A DNA stretch of 64,000 nt from an uncultured Ruminococcus sp. (GTDB lineage Bacteria; Bacillota; Clostridia; Lachnospirales; Lachnospiraceae), in assembly GCA_904418845.1 (NCBI GenBank), contig CAJFQC010000009.1, forward strand, positions 1-64,000, written 5' to 3'. A program made the position numbers and the translations under genes. The notes below the pieces were generated by a model, which saw only the letters and a list, made by a program, of their open reading frames with translations, did not search any database and was not told the origin of the DNA. This document shows, in pieces, positions 1 to 8,282 of this stretch (position 1 is the stretch's first letter; each line of letters opens with the position of its first letter).

Positions 1-42
1 AAAGGCTTGCCGGAAGTAAAGGTACCAGAATATACAGAGTAG
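1..42 (+). CDS. C-terminal end of an upstream gene (partial)
   Basis: The first 14 codons of the window read as an open frame ending KVPEYTE and a TAG stop. The start lies outside the window. It sits 60 bases upstream of a phage-type endolysin, the place usually held by a holin, but 13 residues are too few to identify it. It could also be chance open sequence. Confidence 0.35.
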   Translation, partial: KGLPEVKVPEYTE

Positions 43-72
43 ACTGGAGAACGTGTAACAGCGTCCTCTTTT

Positions 73-88
73 GTTGCGGCATCGCAAC
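73..88 (+). other. Small hairpin next to the endolysin ribosome site
   Basis: GTTGCG and CGCAAC form a perfect 6-bp stem with a GCAT loop, ending just before the AAAGGAG ribosome site. It may tune lysin translation, but could be chance. Confidence 0.3.
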
Positions 89-102
89 GGAAAGGAGAAC
101 AT

Positions 103-1122
103 ATGAAGATAGGTTTAAGAGGTGGGCACAGCCCGAACTGTAAAGGCGCGATGGGGTATCTGGACGAGCAGGCGGAAGTCAGGAAGGTCTACTATGAGCT
201 GGCTTCGATGCTCCAGGCACAGGGACATACAGTGATTAACTGTAACTCGGATGAATACAGCCAGAGTGCGGATCTGAACAAGGGCACAAATACTGCGAAT
301 GCGAATGGCTGTGATATATTCGTCAGCATCCACATGAATGCATCTGGTGGGGCTGGAAATGGTACGGAGTGCTGGCTGTATGACGCAAGCAATGGCACGA
401 TGAACACTATCGCAGACCGAATCTGCGAGAATTTCGCAGCGAAAGGATTCAAAAACCGTGGAAGAAAATACAACACAGGCTTCCATGACCTTAATGCAAC
501 GAGGATGCCGGCAATGATTGTCGAGACACTTTTCTGCGACAACAGCCATGATGCGGGCTTGTATAATGCCTTGGGCGCAAAAGGAATTGCCGAGCTGATC
601 GCAGCGGCTATCGCGGGGCAGACGGTATCCGGCGGGGCAGTTATTCCTGTGCAGCCGTCAGCTCCGGCGGCTTCGGGGTCTGGCGGAGGTTCTACGATCC
701 ATTTCAAGTACCGTGTCCGAACAAAAGAGGATGGCTGGCTGCCGGAAGTGGTCAACCTTGCAGACTACGCCGGTATCCCCGGACATGCGATCACGGACAT
801 TGCGATCGGCATTGACAGGGGATCATTGTGGTATCAGGTGCATGTCAAGGGCGCAGGATGGCTGCCGGCTGTATCGGGATACAACATCAATGACTACAAT
901 AACGGCTATGCCGGCAATGGTCAGGTTATCGATGCGGTCAGGGTATACTACAATACCCCGGCAGATTACGCCGCGCAGTATGGCTACCAGAAGGCACAGT
1001 ACCGCGTATCGCCACTTGGCGGAGATTACTACCCGTGGCAGTATGACAACGAGACCGGCGGCGGACAGGACGGCTATGCCGGAGTGATCGGAAAGGCTAT
1101 TGATAGATTCCAACTCTTCTGA
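103..1122 (+). CDS. Phage-type endolysin, N-acetylmuramoyl-L-alanine amidase (Amidase_3)
   Basis: This enzyme should cut the amide bond between N-acetylmuramic acid and L-alanine of peptidoglycan. Residues 1-170 form an Amidase_3 zinc domain: the first histidine is in LRGGHSPN, a glutamate follows in DEQAEV, the second histidine is in SIHMNA and the catalytic glutamate is in IVETLFCDN. A Gly/Ser/Pro-rich linker (about 178-205) leads to a C-terminal wall-binding module of about 130 residues with repeated GWLP segments, as in clostridial phage lysins. There is no signal peptide, which fits holin-dependent release. AAAGGAG lies just before the ATG. With the terminator and non-coding stretch downstream it looks like the last gene of a prophage. 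A host autolysin is less likely because an export signal is lacking. Confidence 0.85.
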   Translation: MKIGLRGGHSPNCKGAMGYLDEQAEVRKVYYELASMLQAQGHTVINCNSDEYSQSADLNKGTNTANANGCDIFVSIHMNASGGAGNGTECWLYDASNGTMNTIADRICENFAAKGFKNRGRKYNTGFHDLNATRMPAMIVETLFCDNSHDAGLYNALGAKGIAELIAAAIAGQTVSGGAVIPVQPSAPAASGSGGGSTIHFKYRVRTKEDGWLPEVVNLADYAGIPGHAITDIAIGIDRGSLWYQVHVKGAGWLPAVSGYNINDYNNGYAGNGQVIDAVRVYYNTPADYAAQYGYQKAQYRVSPLGGDYYPWQYDNETGGGQDGYAGVIGKAIDRFQLF

Positions 1123-1534
1123 AGGCATAATAATACCCCGGGGCTACGGCTCCGGGGTGGAATATTGTATCATCTTGAGGGGCAAAAAAGGGGCAAAAAT
1201 TGAATTGAGTGGTGACGTTGCACGTATGTAAGGGTTCTTATAACTTACGTAAAATCGTTGCATGTTGTTTGAAATTATGTGTGCTCATTCCCGTCATCTG
1301 CTTAGAAGAAGCCAGGAATGTCAGATGATGAGCATTCCCGGCTTTCTTTAATGCTAAAATGGTACGTCATATCCTGTCTCCTGTCATATACTTGGAAAAC
1401 CATGCAGATATGATCTTTTCCTTATCGTATCCATGCCTGAATCGGGATTAAGAAAATCTTCAAAATTTCCATGATTAAATATTAGTAAAGATTTGTTACA
1501 ATGCAGCTACCATATACTGAAAAGGAGGGGCGCT
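1123..1534. other. Gene-free stretch, possible prophage attachment region
   Basis: No gene is supported here. It holds the endolysin stem-loop, a tandem direct repeat of GGGGCAAAAA (1179-1189 and 1190-1199), an imperfect inverted repeat TATGTAAG/CTTACGTA around an 11-base spacer (1225-1251), and a longer imperfect stem between about 1282 and 1335 (TGCTCAT/ATGAGCA and CATCTG/CAGATG). Direct repeats next to short inverted arms are what tyrosine recombinases use, and this is where a prophage right end would be. No integrase is in the window, so attachment is only inferred. Confidence 0.4.
1136..1157 (+). terminator. Stem-loop after the endolysin
   Basis: CCCCGGGG and CTCCGGGG pair as an 8-bp GC-rich stem with one G-U and loop CTACGG, 13 bases after the endolysin stop. 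It is not followed by a clear T-run, so termination is plausible but not certain. Confidence 0.5.
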
Positions 1535-2248
1535 GTGAAAACAATCATCAGTGTGAAAGATTTATACAAATTATACCGGGTCGGTGATTCCGTGGTGCGG
1601 GCGTTGGACGGTGTAAGCCTTGAGATTCGGGAAGGGGAGTTCTGCGCCGTCGTAGGAACCTCTGGTTCGGGAAAGTCTACTCTGCTTAATATGCTTGCCG
1701 GGCTGGAGCGGCCGACCAGGGGAGAGGTCATCATCAGGGGAAGCCACATTGAGAAGATGAACGAGGACCAGCTGGTGAGATTCCGGCGGGAGAATGTAGG
1801 CTTTATCTTTCAGTCGTTTCATCTGATGGGGACGATGAACGCGCTGGAAAATGTAGCTCTTCCACTTACGTTTCGGGGAACAGCGAGAAAGGAGAGGCTG
1901 AAAAGAGCCGACCGGATGCTGGACATGGTGAGTCTTGCAAAGCAGAAGAAACATCTGCCCAATCAGCTTTCGGGCGGACAGCAGCAGAGGGTAGGAGTAG
2001 CAAGGGCTCTCGTGTCTGATCCGAAGATTGTTTTTGCCGACGAGCCTACCGGAAATCTGGATTCCCACACTTCAGAGGAAGTTATGAGGCTGATGCAGAG
2101 AATCGTCAGGGAACAGAAACGGACGCTGGTGATGGTCACTCATGATCCCAACGAGGCTGCGTACGCTGACAGGGTGTTTCAGATCATAGACGGAAAGATC
2201 GTACATATACAGGAGAACAGGAGGAGCAAAGAAAATGAAAAGGCATAG
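1535..2248 (+). CDS. ABC transporter ATP-binding protein (MacB/LolD type)
   Basis: The ATPase of an FtsX/MacB-type exporter or mechanotransmission complex. All motifs are present: Walker A GTSGSGKST, Q-loop FIFQSF, signature LSGGQQQR, Walker B IVFADEPTGNLD and H-loop VTHD. About 237 residues is normal for the LolD/MacB class. The GTG at 1535 is preferred because AAAGGAGG lies just upstream; an ATG at 1493 in the same frame has no such site. The stop overlaps the next gene by 14 bases. The permease two genes on is the partner, so the three form one operon. The substrate is unknown. Confidence 0.9.
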   Translation: MKTIISVKDLYKLYRVGDSVVRALDGVSLEIREGEFCAVVGTSGSGKSTLLNMLAGLERPTRGEVIIRGSHIEKMNEDQLVRFRRENVGFIFQSFHLMGTMNALENVALPLTFRGTARKERLKRADRMLDMVSLAKQKKHLPNQLSGGQQQRVGVARALVSDPKIVFADEPTGNLDSHTSEEVMRLMQRIVREQKRTLVMVTHDPNEAAYADRVFQIIDGKIVHIQENRRSKENEKA

Positions 2249-3911
2249 AGGAAGGGGTTTAAAGAAAACATGGATCGCAGCAGTATGCGCGGTATTTGTG
2301 CTGGCAGCGTCCTGCCCGGCGGAAGTGAACGCCAAGGAGAATGAAGATGTTCAGTCTGGTATGCAGAAAGGGGGAGACGCTGCAGAAATGTCGGAGGGGG
2401 CACAGGCAGATACGGAACTGACACGTATCCGGCTCAGCGTGGGAGACGGACAGGATACGCCTGTGTTTAAAGCAGGAGAGAAAGCCAGTCTGCAGATTAA
2501 TGTGCAGAACAGCGGAAACGTAGACGCCCAGAATGTGCGGATCGCTCCGGTTATAGAGGACGCGGCTTCGTGGCCTTTTGAGATAGATAAATTGAATTAT
2601 GAACAAGAGTTGGGCGCGATCCAGGCAGGACAGCAGACGGCAGCCATATGGGGAGCAGATGACGGGCAACTGACCGTGAGAAACGATGTGACAGGCAAAG
2701 CGTATAAACTTGTATTCCGCATTACATATGACGACAGGAAAACTGAGTATGAAACAGAGAAATATGTTTTTGTAAAGACTGAGGCAGGGGAAAATCCTCC
2801 AGAAGATGACGGTTCCGGAAGTCAGGGAAATGGCGATCAGGGAAACGGAGGTCAGGGGGGCAGTGATCAGGAACAGACAGACGGAAGTGGAAGCGATCCG
2901 TTACAGTCAGGAGATGCAGTTCAGGACTTGAGCGGCGGATTTACAAACGGTGAGCCGATCATTTCAGGCGGGGGATCTTCTGAGAGTGGAAATGGCTCGG
3001 TGCCGCGCGTGATTGTGACAGGCTTTGATACTCAGCCGGGCGAGGTACGTGCAGGCAGCGATTTTAAGCTGGTTATACATTTGAAAAATACATCTACAAA
3101 GACCGCGGTGTCCAATATGGTATGCGATCTGCAGGCAGCAGCGTCAGGCACCGAAGCGGCGGCAGAGGCGCCGGCATTCCTTCCTTCTTCGGGATCGAGT
3201 TCTGTTTATCTGGAGAAGATTCCTGCGGGAGGGACAAAGGATATATCCATAGACCTCAACGCACGGGCAGATCTGATCCAGAAACCGTACAGCATTTCCA
3301 TGGATATGAAATACGAGGACAGCAGTGCGGTACAGTATGAGGCGCAGTCCAGTCTTGCGATCCCGGTCAGGCAGGAAGCAAGGTTTGAATTCAGCGAGAT
3401 CCAGATTTCCCCGGATACTATTTCGGTAGGAGAAGAAGCAAACATATCATGCAGCCTTTATAACCTCGGCAGAGTGAAGATGTATAATGTAAAAGTCCGT
3501 ATCGAGGGTGAGATGATCGAAGCGGAGGAGCAGTTCATCGGCAATCTGGACGCGGGAGGAACAGGAACTGTTGACAGCATTATTACCGCTGTAAAAGAGA
3601 CAACGGACGGTGAAGAGTGTAAACTGGTGCTTTCCTATGAGGATGACGCGGGAAATGTGAGCACAGCAGAGCAGAAGTTCTCGATGACAGTCATGCCGGA
3701 GATGCCCGCGGACGATATGGGAACGATGGCTGAAGATATGCCGGAAGAAGGAAATGTACCTGTTATACCGATCATTGTGATCGCCATCCTGGCAGCGGCG
3801 GGGATCACAGCGACAGTGCTCCTGACCAAGCGCAGAAAGAAAAAAATCCGGGATCTGGAAGAGGAGGAATTGTTTGATGAGGTGGAGCGATCTGCTGAGG
3901 ATGAGCGTTAG
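2235..3911 (+). CDS. Secreted membrane-anchored CARDB/NEW3-like component of the ABC system
   Basis: A 558-residue protein with an N-terminal signal sequence (KKTWIAAVCAVFVLAASCPA), two or more beta-sandwich repeats resembling CARDB/NEW3 domains (around residues 65-180, 255-370 and 385-485, e.g. LQINVQNSGNVDAQNVRI and LVIHLKNTSTKTAVSN), and a Gly/Asn/Gln/Ser-rich linker near 185-250. A C-terminal membrane helix (about 512-532) is followed by a basic tail, so most of it lies outside the cell. AGGAGG precedes the ATG. It overlaps both the ATPase and the permease genes and takes the place a MacA-like adaptor has in Gram-negative systems. Its function is not known. Confidence 0.75.
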   Translation: MKRHRGRGLKKTWIAAVCAVFVLAASCPAEVNAKENEDVQSGMQKGGDAAEMSEGAQADTELTRIRLSVGDGQDTPVFKAGEKASLQINVQNSGNVDAQNVRIAPVIEDAASWPFEIDKLNYEQELGAIQAGQQTAAIWGADDGQLTVRNDVTGKAYKLVFRITYDDRKTEYETEKYVFVKTEAGENPPEDDGSGSQGNGDQGNGGQGGSDQEQTDGSGSDPLQSGDAVQDLSGGFTNGEPIISGGGSSESGNGSVPRVIVTGFDTQPGEVRAGSDFKLVIHLKNTSTKTAVSNMVCDLQAAASGTEAAAEAPAFLPSSGSSSVYLEKIPAGGTKDISIDLNARADLIQKPYSISMDMKYEDSSAVQYEAQSSLAIPVRQEARFEFSEIQISPDTISVGEEANISCSLYNLGRVKMYNVKVRIEGEMIEAEEQFIGNLDAGGTGTVDSIITAVKETTDGEECKLVLSYEDDAGNVSTAEQKFSMTVMPEMPADDMGTMAEDMPEEGNVPVIPIIVIAILAAAGITATVLLTKRRKKKIRDLEEEELFDEVERSAEDER

Positions 3912-5295
3912 CAGCCTCAGACGAAGAAAACTGCGTACCTTCCTCACAGTTCTGGGGGTAGTCATCGGAACAGCCTCGATCGTGGTCATGATCTCTCTGG
4001 GGCTGGGAATGCAGGAGGCAATGTACGAGGAAGTAGCAGAAAACGGCGGCACAACTGCGATTACTGTAACGGGAAAAGACAGCTGGGGAGTGGGCATGAT
4101 GTATACGGGCTCGTCGTCCGGGCAGGAGGAGTCGAAGAAGTATATTACAGATGAAGTCATTGAAGAGCTGCGCGCTCTGGAGCATGTCAGGAGCGCGCAG
4201 CCGGTTCTTAATGTATCTGCCATTGGGTTGAAAGGACGTTATCAGGGATATCTTGATATCACCGGGATGACGCCGGAGGGCCTGGCGGAATTGGATCTGA
4301 ATCTCAAAGACGGGGGAAAACTACCCGATCCTGACAGCAATGAGCTCCAGATGGTATATGGCAACGCGGTTCTCATGAATTTTTACGACAAAGGAACCAT
4401 GAAAGGGTACTGGGATACCGGAGAAGTTCCGGATATTGATCTGGAGAAAGACTCGATCTTTCTGATCTTTGACACAGACGGATATCAGGCATTGCAGAAT
4501 CCTCCTTCCGCGGGAATGTCTGATTCGGGAGAAAGTACGGATTCAGGAAGCGGAAACCGTACGAGCGCTCCAAAAAAATATGTGGTAAAGAGCAGCGGAG
4601 TCATTGCGGGCGGTATCGACGAATATAATATGAATTCGGCTAATATATACTGCGATCTTGACACATTGAAGTCTTATCTTCAGAAAGAATTCCGCGGACG
4701 GGTCATCCCGGGGCAGCCATCGACAGCAGGCGGTAAGCCATACAGCAAGTTTGTCTACAGCATGGCTAAGATACAGGCGGATGACATGGAAAATGTAGAA
4801 GAACTTTCCAACACCATCAGGGTACTTGGGTATAATGTCTCGACAAACATTGAGTATATTGACAGCATGAAAAAACAGTTTGCCCTCGTACAGGCAGTTC
4901 TTGGCGGGATCGGAGCTGTCTCGCTTCTGGTGGCGGCGATCGGCATAGCCAACACGATGATGATGTCTATCTATGAGAGAACAAAAGAGATCGGAGTTAT
5001 GAAGGTGATCGGATGCGGACTGAAGAATATCCGTCAGATGTTCCTTTTGGAAGCAGCGTTTATCGGTCTGGCGGGCGGCATCATAGGAAATATTCTCAGC
5101 CTGATAATATCCGTCGTGATTAATGTACTTACATCAAGCGGGAACCTGGGGGTTCCGGGAAATATTTCACATATCCCGGTGTGGCTTCTTATTTCCGCGG
5201 TGGGATTTGCGATGCTGGTGGGAACAGCCGCGGGATATTTCCCGGCGCGAAGGGCGATGAGGTTAAGCCCTCTGGCAGCGATCCGAAATGAATAA
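3877..5295 (+). CDS. ABC transporter permease, MacB/FtsX family
   Basis: A 472-residue permease with the MacB topology: a first membrane helix near residues 22-45 (LTVLGVVIGTASIVVMIS), a large extracellular MacB_PCD-like domain (about 50-330), and three C-terminal helices of the FtsX domain containing the conserved ERTKEIGVMKVIGC. It should pair with the ATPase at 1535. GAGGAGG lies 9 bases before the ATG at 3877; an adjoining TTG at 3874 is possible. It overlaps the end of the CARDB-like gene by 35 bases, indicating translational coupling. Cargo is unknown; such systems export peptides or lipids, or transmit bacitracin-type stress. Confidence 0.88.
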   Translation: MRWSDLLRMSVSSLRRRKLRTFLTVLGVVIGTASIVVMISLGLGMQEAMYEEVAENGGTTAITVTGKDSWGVGMMYTGSSSGQEESKKYITDEVIEELRALEHVRSAQPVLNVSAIGLKGRYQGYLDITGMTPEGLAELDLNLKDGGKLPDPDSNELQMVYGNAVLMNFYDKGTMKGYWDTGEVPDIDLEKDSIFLIFDTDGYQALQNPPSAGMSDSGESTDSGSGNRTSAPKKYVVKSSGVIAGGIDEYNMNSANIYCDLDTLKSYLQKEFRGRVIPGQPSTAGGKPYSKFVYSMAKIQADDMENVEELSNTIRVLGYNVSTNIEYIDSMKKQFALVQAVLGGIGAVSLLVAAIGIANTMMMSIYERTKEIGVMKVIGCGLKNIRQMFLLEAAFIGLAGGIIGNILSLIISVVINVLTSSGNLGVPGNISHIPVWLLISAVGFAMLVGTAAGYFPARRAMRLSPLAAIRNE

Positions 5296-5332
5296 ACGGG
5301 GACGCAGCGTATTTTAGAATAGTGAAAGAAAA

Positions 5333-5367
5333 ACAGGTGACAGAGGCATCATTCCTCTATCACCTGT
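5333..5367. terminator. Bidirectional terminator between convergent genes
   Basis: A perfect 14-bp stem (ACAGGTGACAGAGG with its complement, 7-base loop) has an A-rich left flank and a T-rich right flank. It ends the ABC operon and overlaps the stop of the minus-strand gene at 5349. Confidence 0.75.
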
Positions 5368-5612
5368 ATTTCTAAATAATCGAAATCAATACAATCTACA
5401 AAATTATCCTGATAAAATCTTGCTTTAGAATGAATCTTGAACTCATTGATCGTCTTGTCCAGCCAGATCGGCTTACTTAAGTCAAATTCGTAGCAGATCT
5501 GATCCAAAGCGTTGAATATCTTATGCGTGCGGGTGTCGTCTGTATCGTCACAGATGACGGTATCACGCAGCATCCTGTTATCCTTGAATTCCTTTCCCCA
5601 TAAGCGAAACAT
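5349..5612 (-). CDS. Small conserved hypothetical protein
   Basis: An 87-residue acidic soluble protein beginning MFRLWGKEFKDNRML and ending in YLEIQVIEE. I recall similar short proteins in Lachnospiraceae genomes, but no function. The ATG at 5612 is chosen because AAAGGAG lies 9 bases upstream; a longer frame to 5714 lacks a good site. It has no signal or membrane segment and is transcribed alone, facing the ABC operon. Confidence 0.7.
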   Translation of the reverse strand: MFRLWGKEFKDNRMLRDTVICDDTDDTRTHKIFNALDQICYEFDLSKPIWLDKTINEFKIHSKARFYQDNFVDCIDFDYLEIQVIEE

Positions 5613-5757
5613 ATAGCGGCTCCTTTCACGGCACAGAGGGGGTGCAGTTTCTTGTATACCGACGCTGTACTTGTCGGATGAAGGTATTCTAACATAAAAC
5701 ACCGGAAAAGTCATTCAAAAAAGACCTCCAGTCACAACTGCCTTTATAAAAATGACG

Positions 5758-5786
5758 TTGCCTCACCCGCCGCTTTTTGATATATT
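5758..5786 (+). promoter_or_regulatory. Sigma-A-type promoter for the GNAT-like gene
   Basis: TTGCCT and TATATT are separated by exactly 17 bases, about 90 bases upstream of the start at 5878. Confidence 0.5.
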
Positions 5787-5877
5787 ATATAAGGTGTTTG
5801 AGAAAAGCGGTATCAGAATATGCAGATTGAACAGAGGGAATCTGTTTATAGATAAAATCCAGAATGGAGGGAAAGGC

Positions 5878-6318
5878 ATGATAAGAGAATGTACGGAAAA
5901 AGATATGGAAATGGTCAGGGGATATCTGCAGGATGAGCCATATGGCAGAGCGATCCTGACTGCGGTAAATAAATTTGGCTTTAAAGAGCACTTTCAGACG
6001 GTTTATGTTGATGTGGCAAACACGGAGAATGGTGAAGGGAAGCTGAACGGTGTTTACCTCTTTTTATACCGCAATATTATTTTGCTTTGTAAAGAGAACC
6101 ATGTTGATATCGATTTTCTTGAGCAGTGGATGGGGATCTCCGCGCCGGATAAGGTGGCAGGAAGAAAGGACAACGTGAATATCGTAAGCTGGCTTCTGAC
6201 GGACTATAACATGAAGACGGGCGTGACAGATCCGGGGATTACTGATGAGGACGGTGTTTCGGTGGACTGCCTGGCAGGGGCAGAATATGAAGGCGAGTGG
6301 GCGGTTCTCACAAGGTGA
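5878..6318 (+). CDS. GNAT-like hypothetical protein
   Basis: A 146-residue protein that starts MIRECTEKDMEMVRGYL, the typical first strand and helix of an acetyltransferase (GNAT) fold, but with no clear acetyl-CoA loop (Q/RxxGxG/A), so activity is doubtful. Its C-terminal half is acidic. GGAGG lies 7 bases before the ATG at 5878. The frame runs upstream to 5752 but that part overlaps the promoter. The PTS IIC-like gene follows after about 80 bases and may be cotranscribed. Confidence 0.6.
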   Translation: MIRECTEKDMEMVRGYLQDEPYGRAILTAVNKFGFKEHFQTVYVDVANTENGEGKLNGVYLFLYRNIILLCKENHVDIDFLEQWMGISAPDKVAGRKDNVNIVSWLLTDYNMKTGVTDPGITDEDGVSVDCLAGAEYEGEWAVLTR

Positions 6319-6396
6319 CGAGACGATTAAGGCACCCTTTGTATACCGGCGCTGAAAGGCTGATATTTGGATTGCACAAGAGAGGGACAAGCTATT

Positions 6397-7452
6397 ATGA
6401 AAAAGTTATTGGACAGGATATTTATTGACGGATTAAGTGGAATGGCACAGGGACTTTTTGCCACGTTGATCATCGGTACGATCATTCAGCAGATCGGCAC
6501 GTTTGCCGTGGAAAATATAGGAAGTATGATCTATGTTTTGGGAAAAGTGGCGGCAGGGATGACAGGCGCCGGCATTGGCGTTGGGGTGGCGCGAAAGCTG
6601 GACGCAGGACATCTTGTGACCGTATCTGCGGGAGTCGTCGGTATGGTCGGAGCTTTTGCGGGAAGGCTGGCGGCAGGAGAAATTCTCGTGGACGGAAATC
6701 TGGTGCTGTCAGGGCCAGGAGAGCCGCTGGGAGCATTCGTGGCGGCATATATTGCTATTGAGCTTGGAATACTCATATCAGGAAAGACGAAGCTGGATAT
6801 TCTCCTTACGCCTCTTGTGTGTATTGGAGCAGGTTCCGCGGTGGGCATTTTCGTCGGTCCGCCGATCTCACGCTTTATGACATGGCTGGGATCTCTTATC
6901 AACTGGGGAACAGAACAGCAGCCTTTCCTTATGGGGATTGTTGTATCCGTGCTGATGGGGATGATCCTGACGCTACCCATCAGTTCTGCGGCGCTTGGAG
7001 TCATCTTGAATCTGTCCGGGCTGGCGGCAGGGGCTGCTACCGTGGGGTGCTGCTGCAACATGGTCGGGTTTGCCGTAGCGAGTTGGAGGGAGAATAAGTT
7101 CGGCGGGTTCCTGGCGCAGGGAATAGGAACCTCCATGCTTCAGGTGCCGAATATCGTGAGACATCCCCTTATATGGCTGCCGGCTATCTTGTCCAGTGCA
7201 GTCCTGGGACCGGTAGGGACAATGCTGTTCCATATGACGAATAATGCTACTGGATCAGGTATGGGGACTGCCGGCCTTGTGGGGCCATTGATGACGTGGC
7301 AGGTGATGACACAGACAGAACCAGCAACGATCGTACTTCTTAAGATCGTTGTAATCCAGTTTATTCTCCCGGCAGTAGTGACACTTCTTATTTCAGAGTT
7401 TATGCGGAAAAAGAGATGGATAAGCTATGGGGACATGAAACTAGAGTTGTAA
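6397..7452 (+). CDS. PTS IIC-like integral membrane protein (PTS_EIIC_2 type)
   Basis: A very hydrophobic 351-residue protein with about 8-10 membrane segments and many glycine-rich turns. It resembles the orphan PTS_EIIC_2 family, annotated as a sugar-transporting EIIC. Motifs such as DGLSGMAQGLFATLIIGTI at the N-terminus and HMTNNATGSGMGTAGLVGP near residue 285 are typical. The ATG at 6397 follows an AGAGGG site. No IIA or IIB domain is fused or adjacent, so sugar phosphotransfer is unproven. The substrate cannot be told. Confidence 0.75.
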   Translation: MKKLLDRIFIDGLSGMAQGLFATLIIGTIIQQIGTFAVENIGSMIYVLGKVAAGMTGAGIGVGVARKLDAGHLVTVSAGVVGMVGAFAGRLAAGEILVDGNLVLSGPGEPLGAFVAAYIAIELGILISGKTKLDILLTPLVCIGAGSAVGIFVGPPISRFMTWLGSLINWGTEQQPFLMGIVVSVLMGMILTLPISSAALGVILNLSGLAAGAATVGCCCNMVGFAVASWRENKFGGFLAQGIGTSMLQVPNIVRHPLIWLPAILSSAVLGPVGTMLFHMTNNATGSGMGTAGLVGPLMTWQVMTQTEPATIVLLKIVVIQFILPAVVTLLISEFMRKKRWISYGDMKLEL

Positions 7453-7509
7453 GACACAGAATATGTGTGGTATAATAATCGCAATAACAGCCAATGGGGG
7501 ATATCCGCG

Positions 7510-8217
7510 ATGAAGAATAAACAACAGGTGGAGGCTGCGCTTAGGAGCTACGAGGATGTCGACAGTTGGAAAACAGTGATTTTTCTCTACAATGCAGCTT
7601 TAAAAGAAGTGGGTACAAAGCTGGAAATATTAAATGATGAGTTCCAGCATGTTCATCAGTATAATCCGATCGAACATATTAAGAAAAGGATCAAGACGCC
7701 GGAAAGTATCGTAAAGAAGCTGAAGCGTTACGGTTATGAAACATCAATTGAGAACATGGTTCGCTATATCAATGATATTGCAGGAGTGCGTCTCATCTGC
7801 TCCTTTACGTCAGATATCTATCGTCTGGCTGAGATGATCGGAAACCAGAGCGATCTGAAGGTGCTCTCAATCAAAGATTACATAAAGAATCCGAAGCAAA
7901 GCGGTTATAAGAGCTATCATATGCTTGTATCAGTGCCGATTTTTCTTTCTGACAGTGTAGTGGATACAAAGGTCGAGATTCAGATACGGACGGTTGCGAT
8001 GGATTTCTGGGCCAGTCTTGAGCACAAGATCTACTACAAATTTGAGGGAAATGCCCCGGACTATATCAGCAGGGATCTTAGGGAATGTGCGAAGATGGTG
8101 TCAGAGCTCGACGATAAGATGCTGTCTCTGAACGAGGCTATTCGGGAATGTATCGTTCAGGAGGGAAGCAAAGGCTCCATAGAAGGAGTCCTGGATAAAA
8201 GACCGGAGACAGTGTAA
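7510..8217 (+). CDS. Small alarmone synthetase (GTP pyrophosphokinase, RelQ/YjbM type)
   Basis: It transfers pyrophosphate from ATP to GDP or GTP to make (p)ppGpp. The 235-residue protein is a single RelA/SpoT synthetase domain: RIKTPESIVKKLKRYG (ATP-binding), DIAGVRLICSF (Mg-binding aspartate), KQSGYKSYHM (guanine-stacking tyrosine region) and VEIQIRTVAMDFWASLEHK. It lacks the HD, TGS and ACT domains of long RelA. The ATG at 7510 follows a GGGGGAT site; the frame opens upstream at 7465 without a ribosome site. A strong terminator overlaps its stop, so it ends its unit. Confidence 0.92.
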   Translation: MKNKQQVEAALRSYEDVDSWKTVIFLYNAALKEVGTKLEILNDEFQHVHQYNPIEHIKKRIKTPESIVKKLKRYGYETSIENMVRYINDIAGVRLICSFTSDIYRLAEMIGNQSDLKVLSIKDYIKNPKQSGYKSYHMLVSVPIFLSDSVVDTKVEIQIRTVAMDFWASLEHKIYYKFEGNAPDYISRDLRECAKMVSELDDKMLSLNEAIRECIVQEGSKGSIEGVLDKRPETV

Positions 8218-8236
8218 GCTGCCGCCGGTCTTTTAT
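8196..8236 (+). terminator. Intrinsic terminator of the alarmone synthetase gene
   Basis: An 11-bp stem, TAAAAGACCGG with its complement, with an 18-base loop and a T-run. The left arm lies inside the last codons. Confidence 0.8.
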
Positions 8237-8282
8237 AAGCTTTATATAAATTTTCAAAGTGTGTTGCAATCTGATGTGAAGC

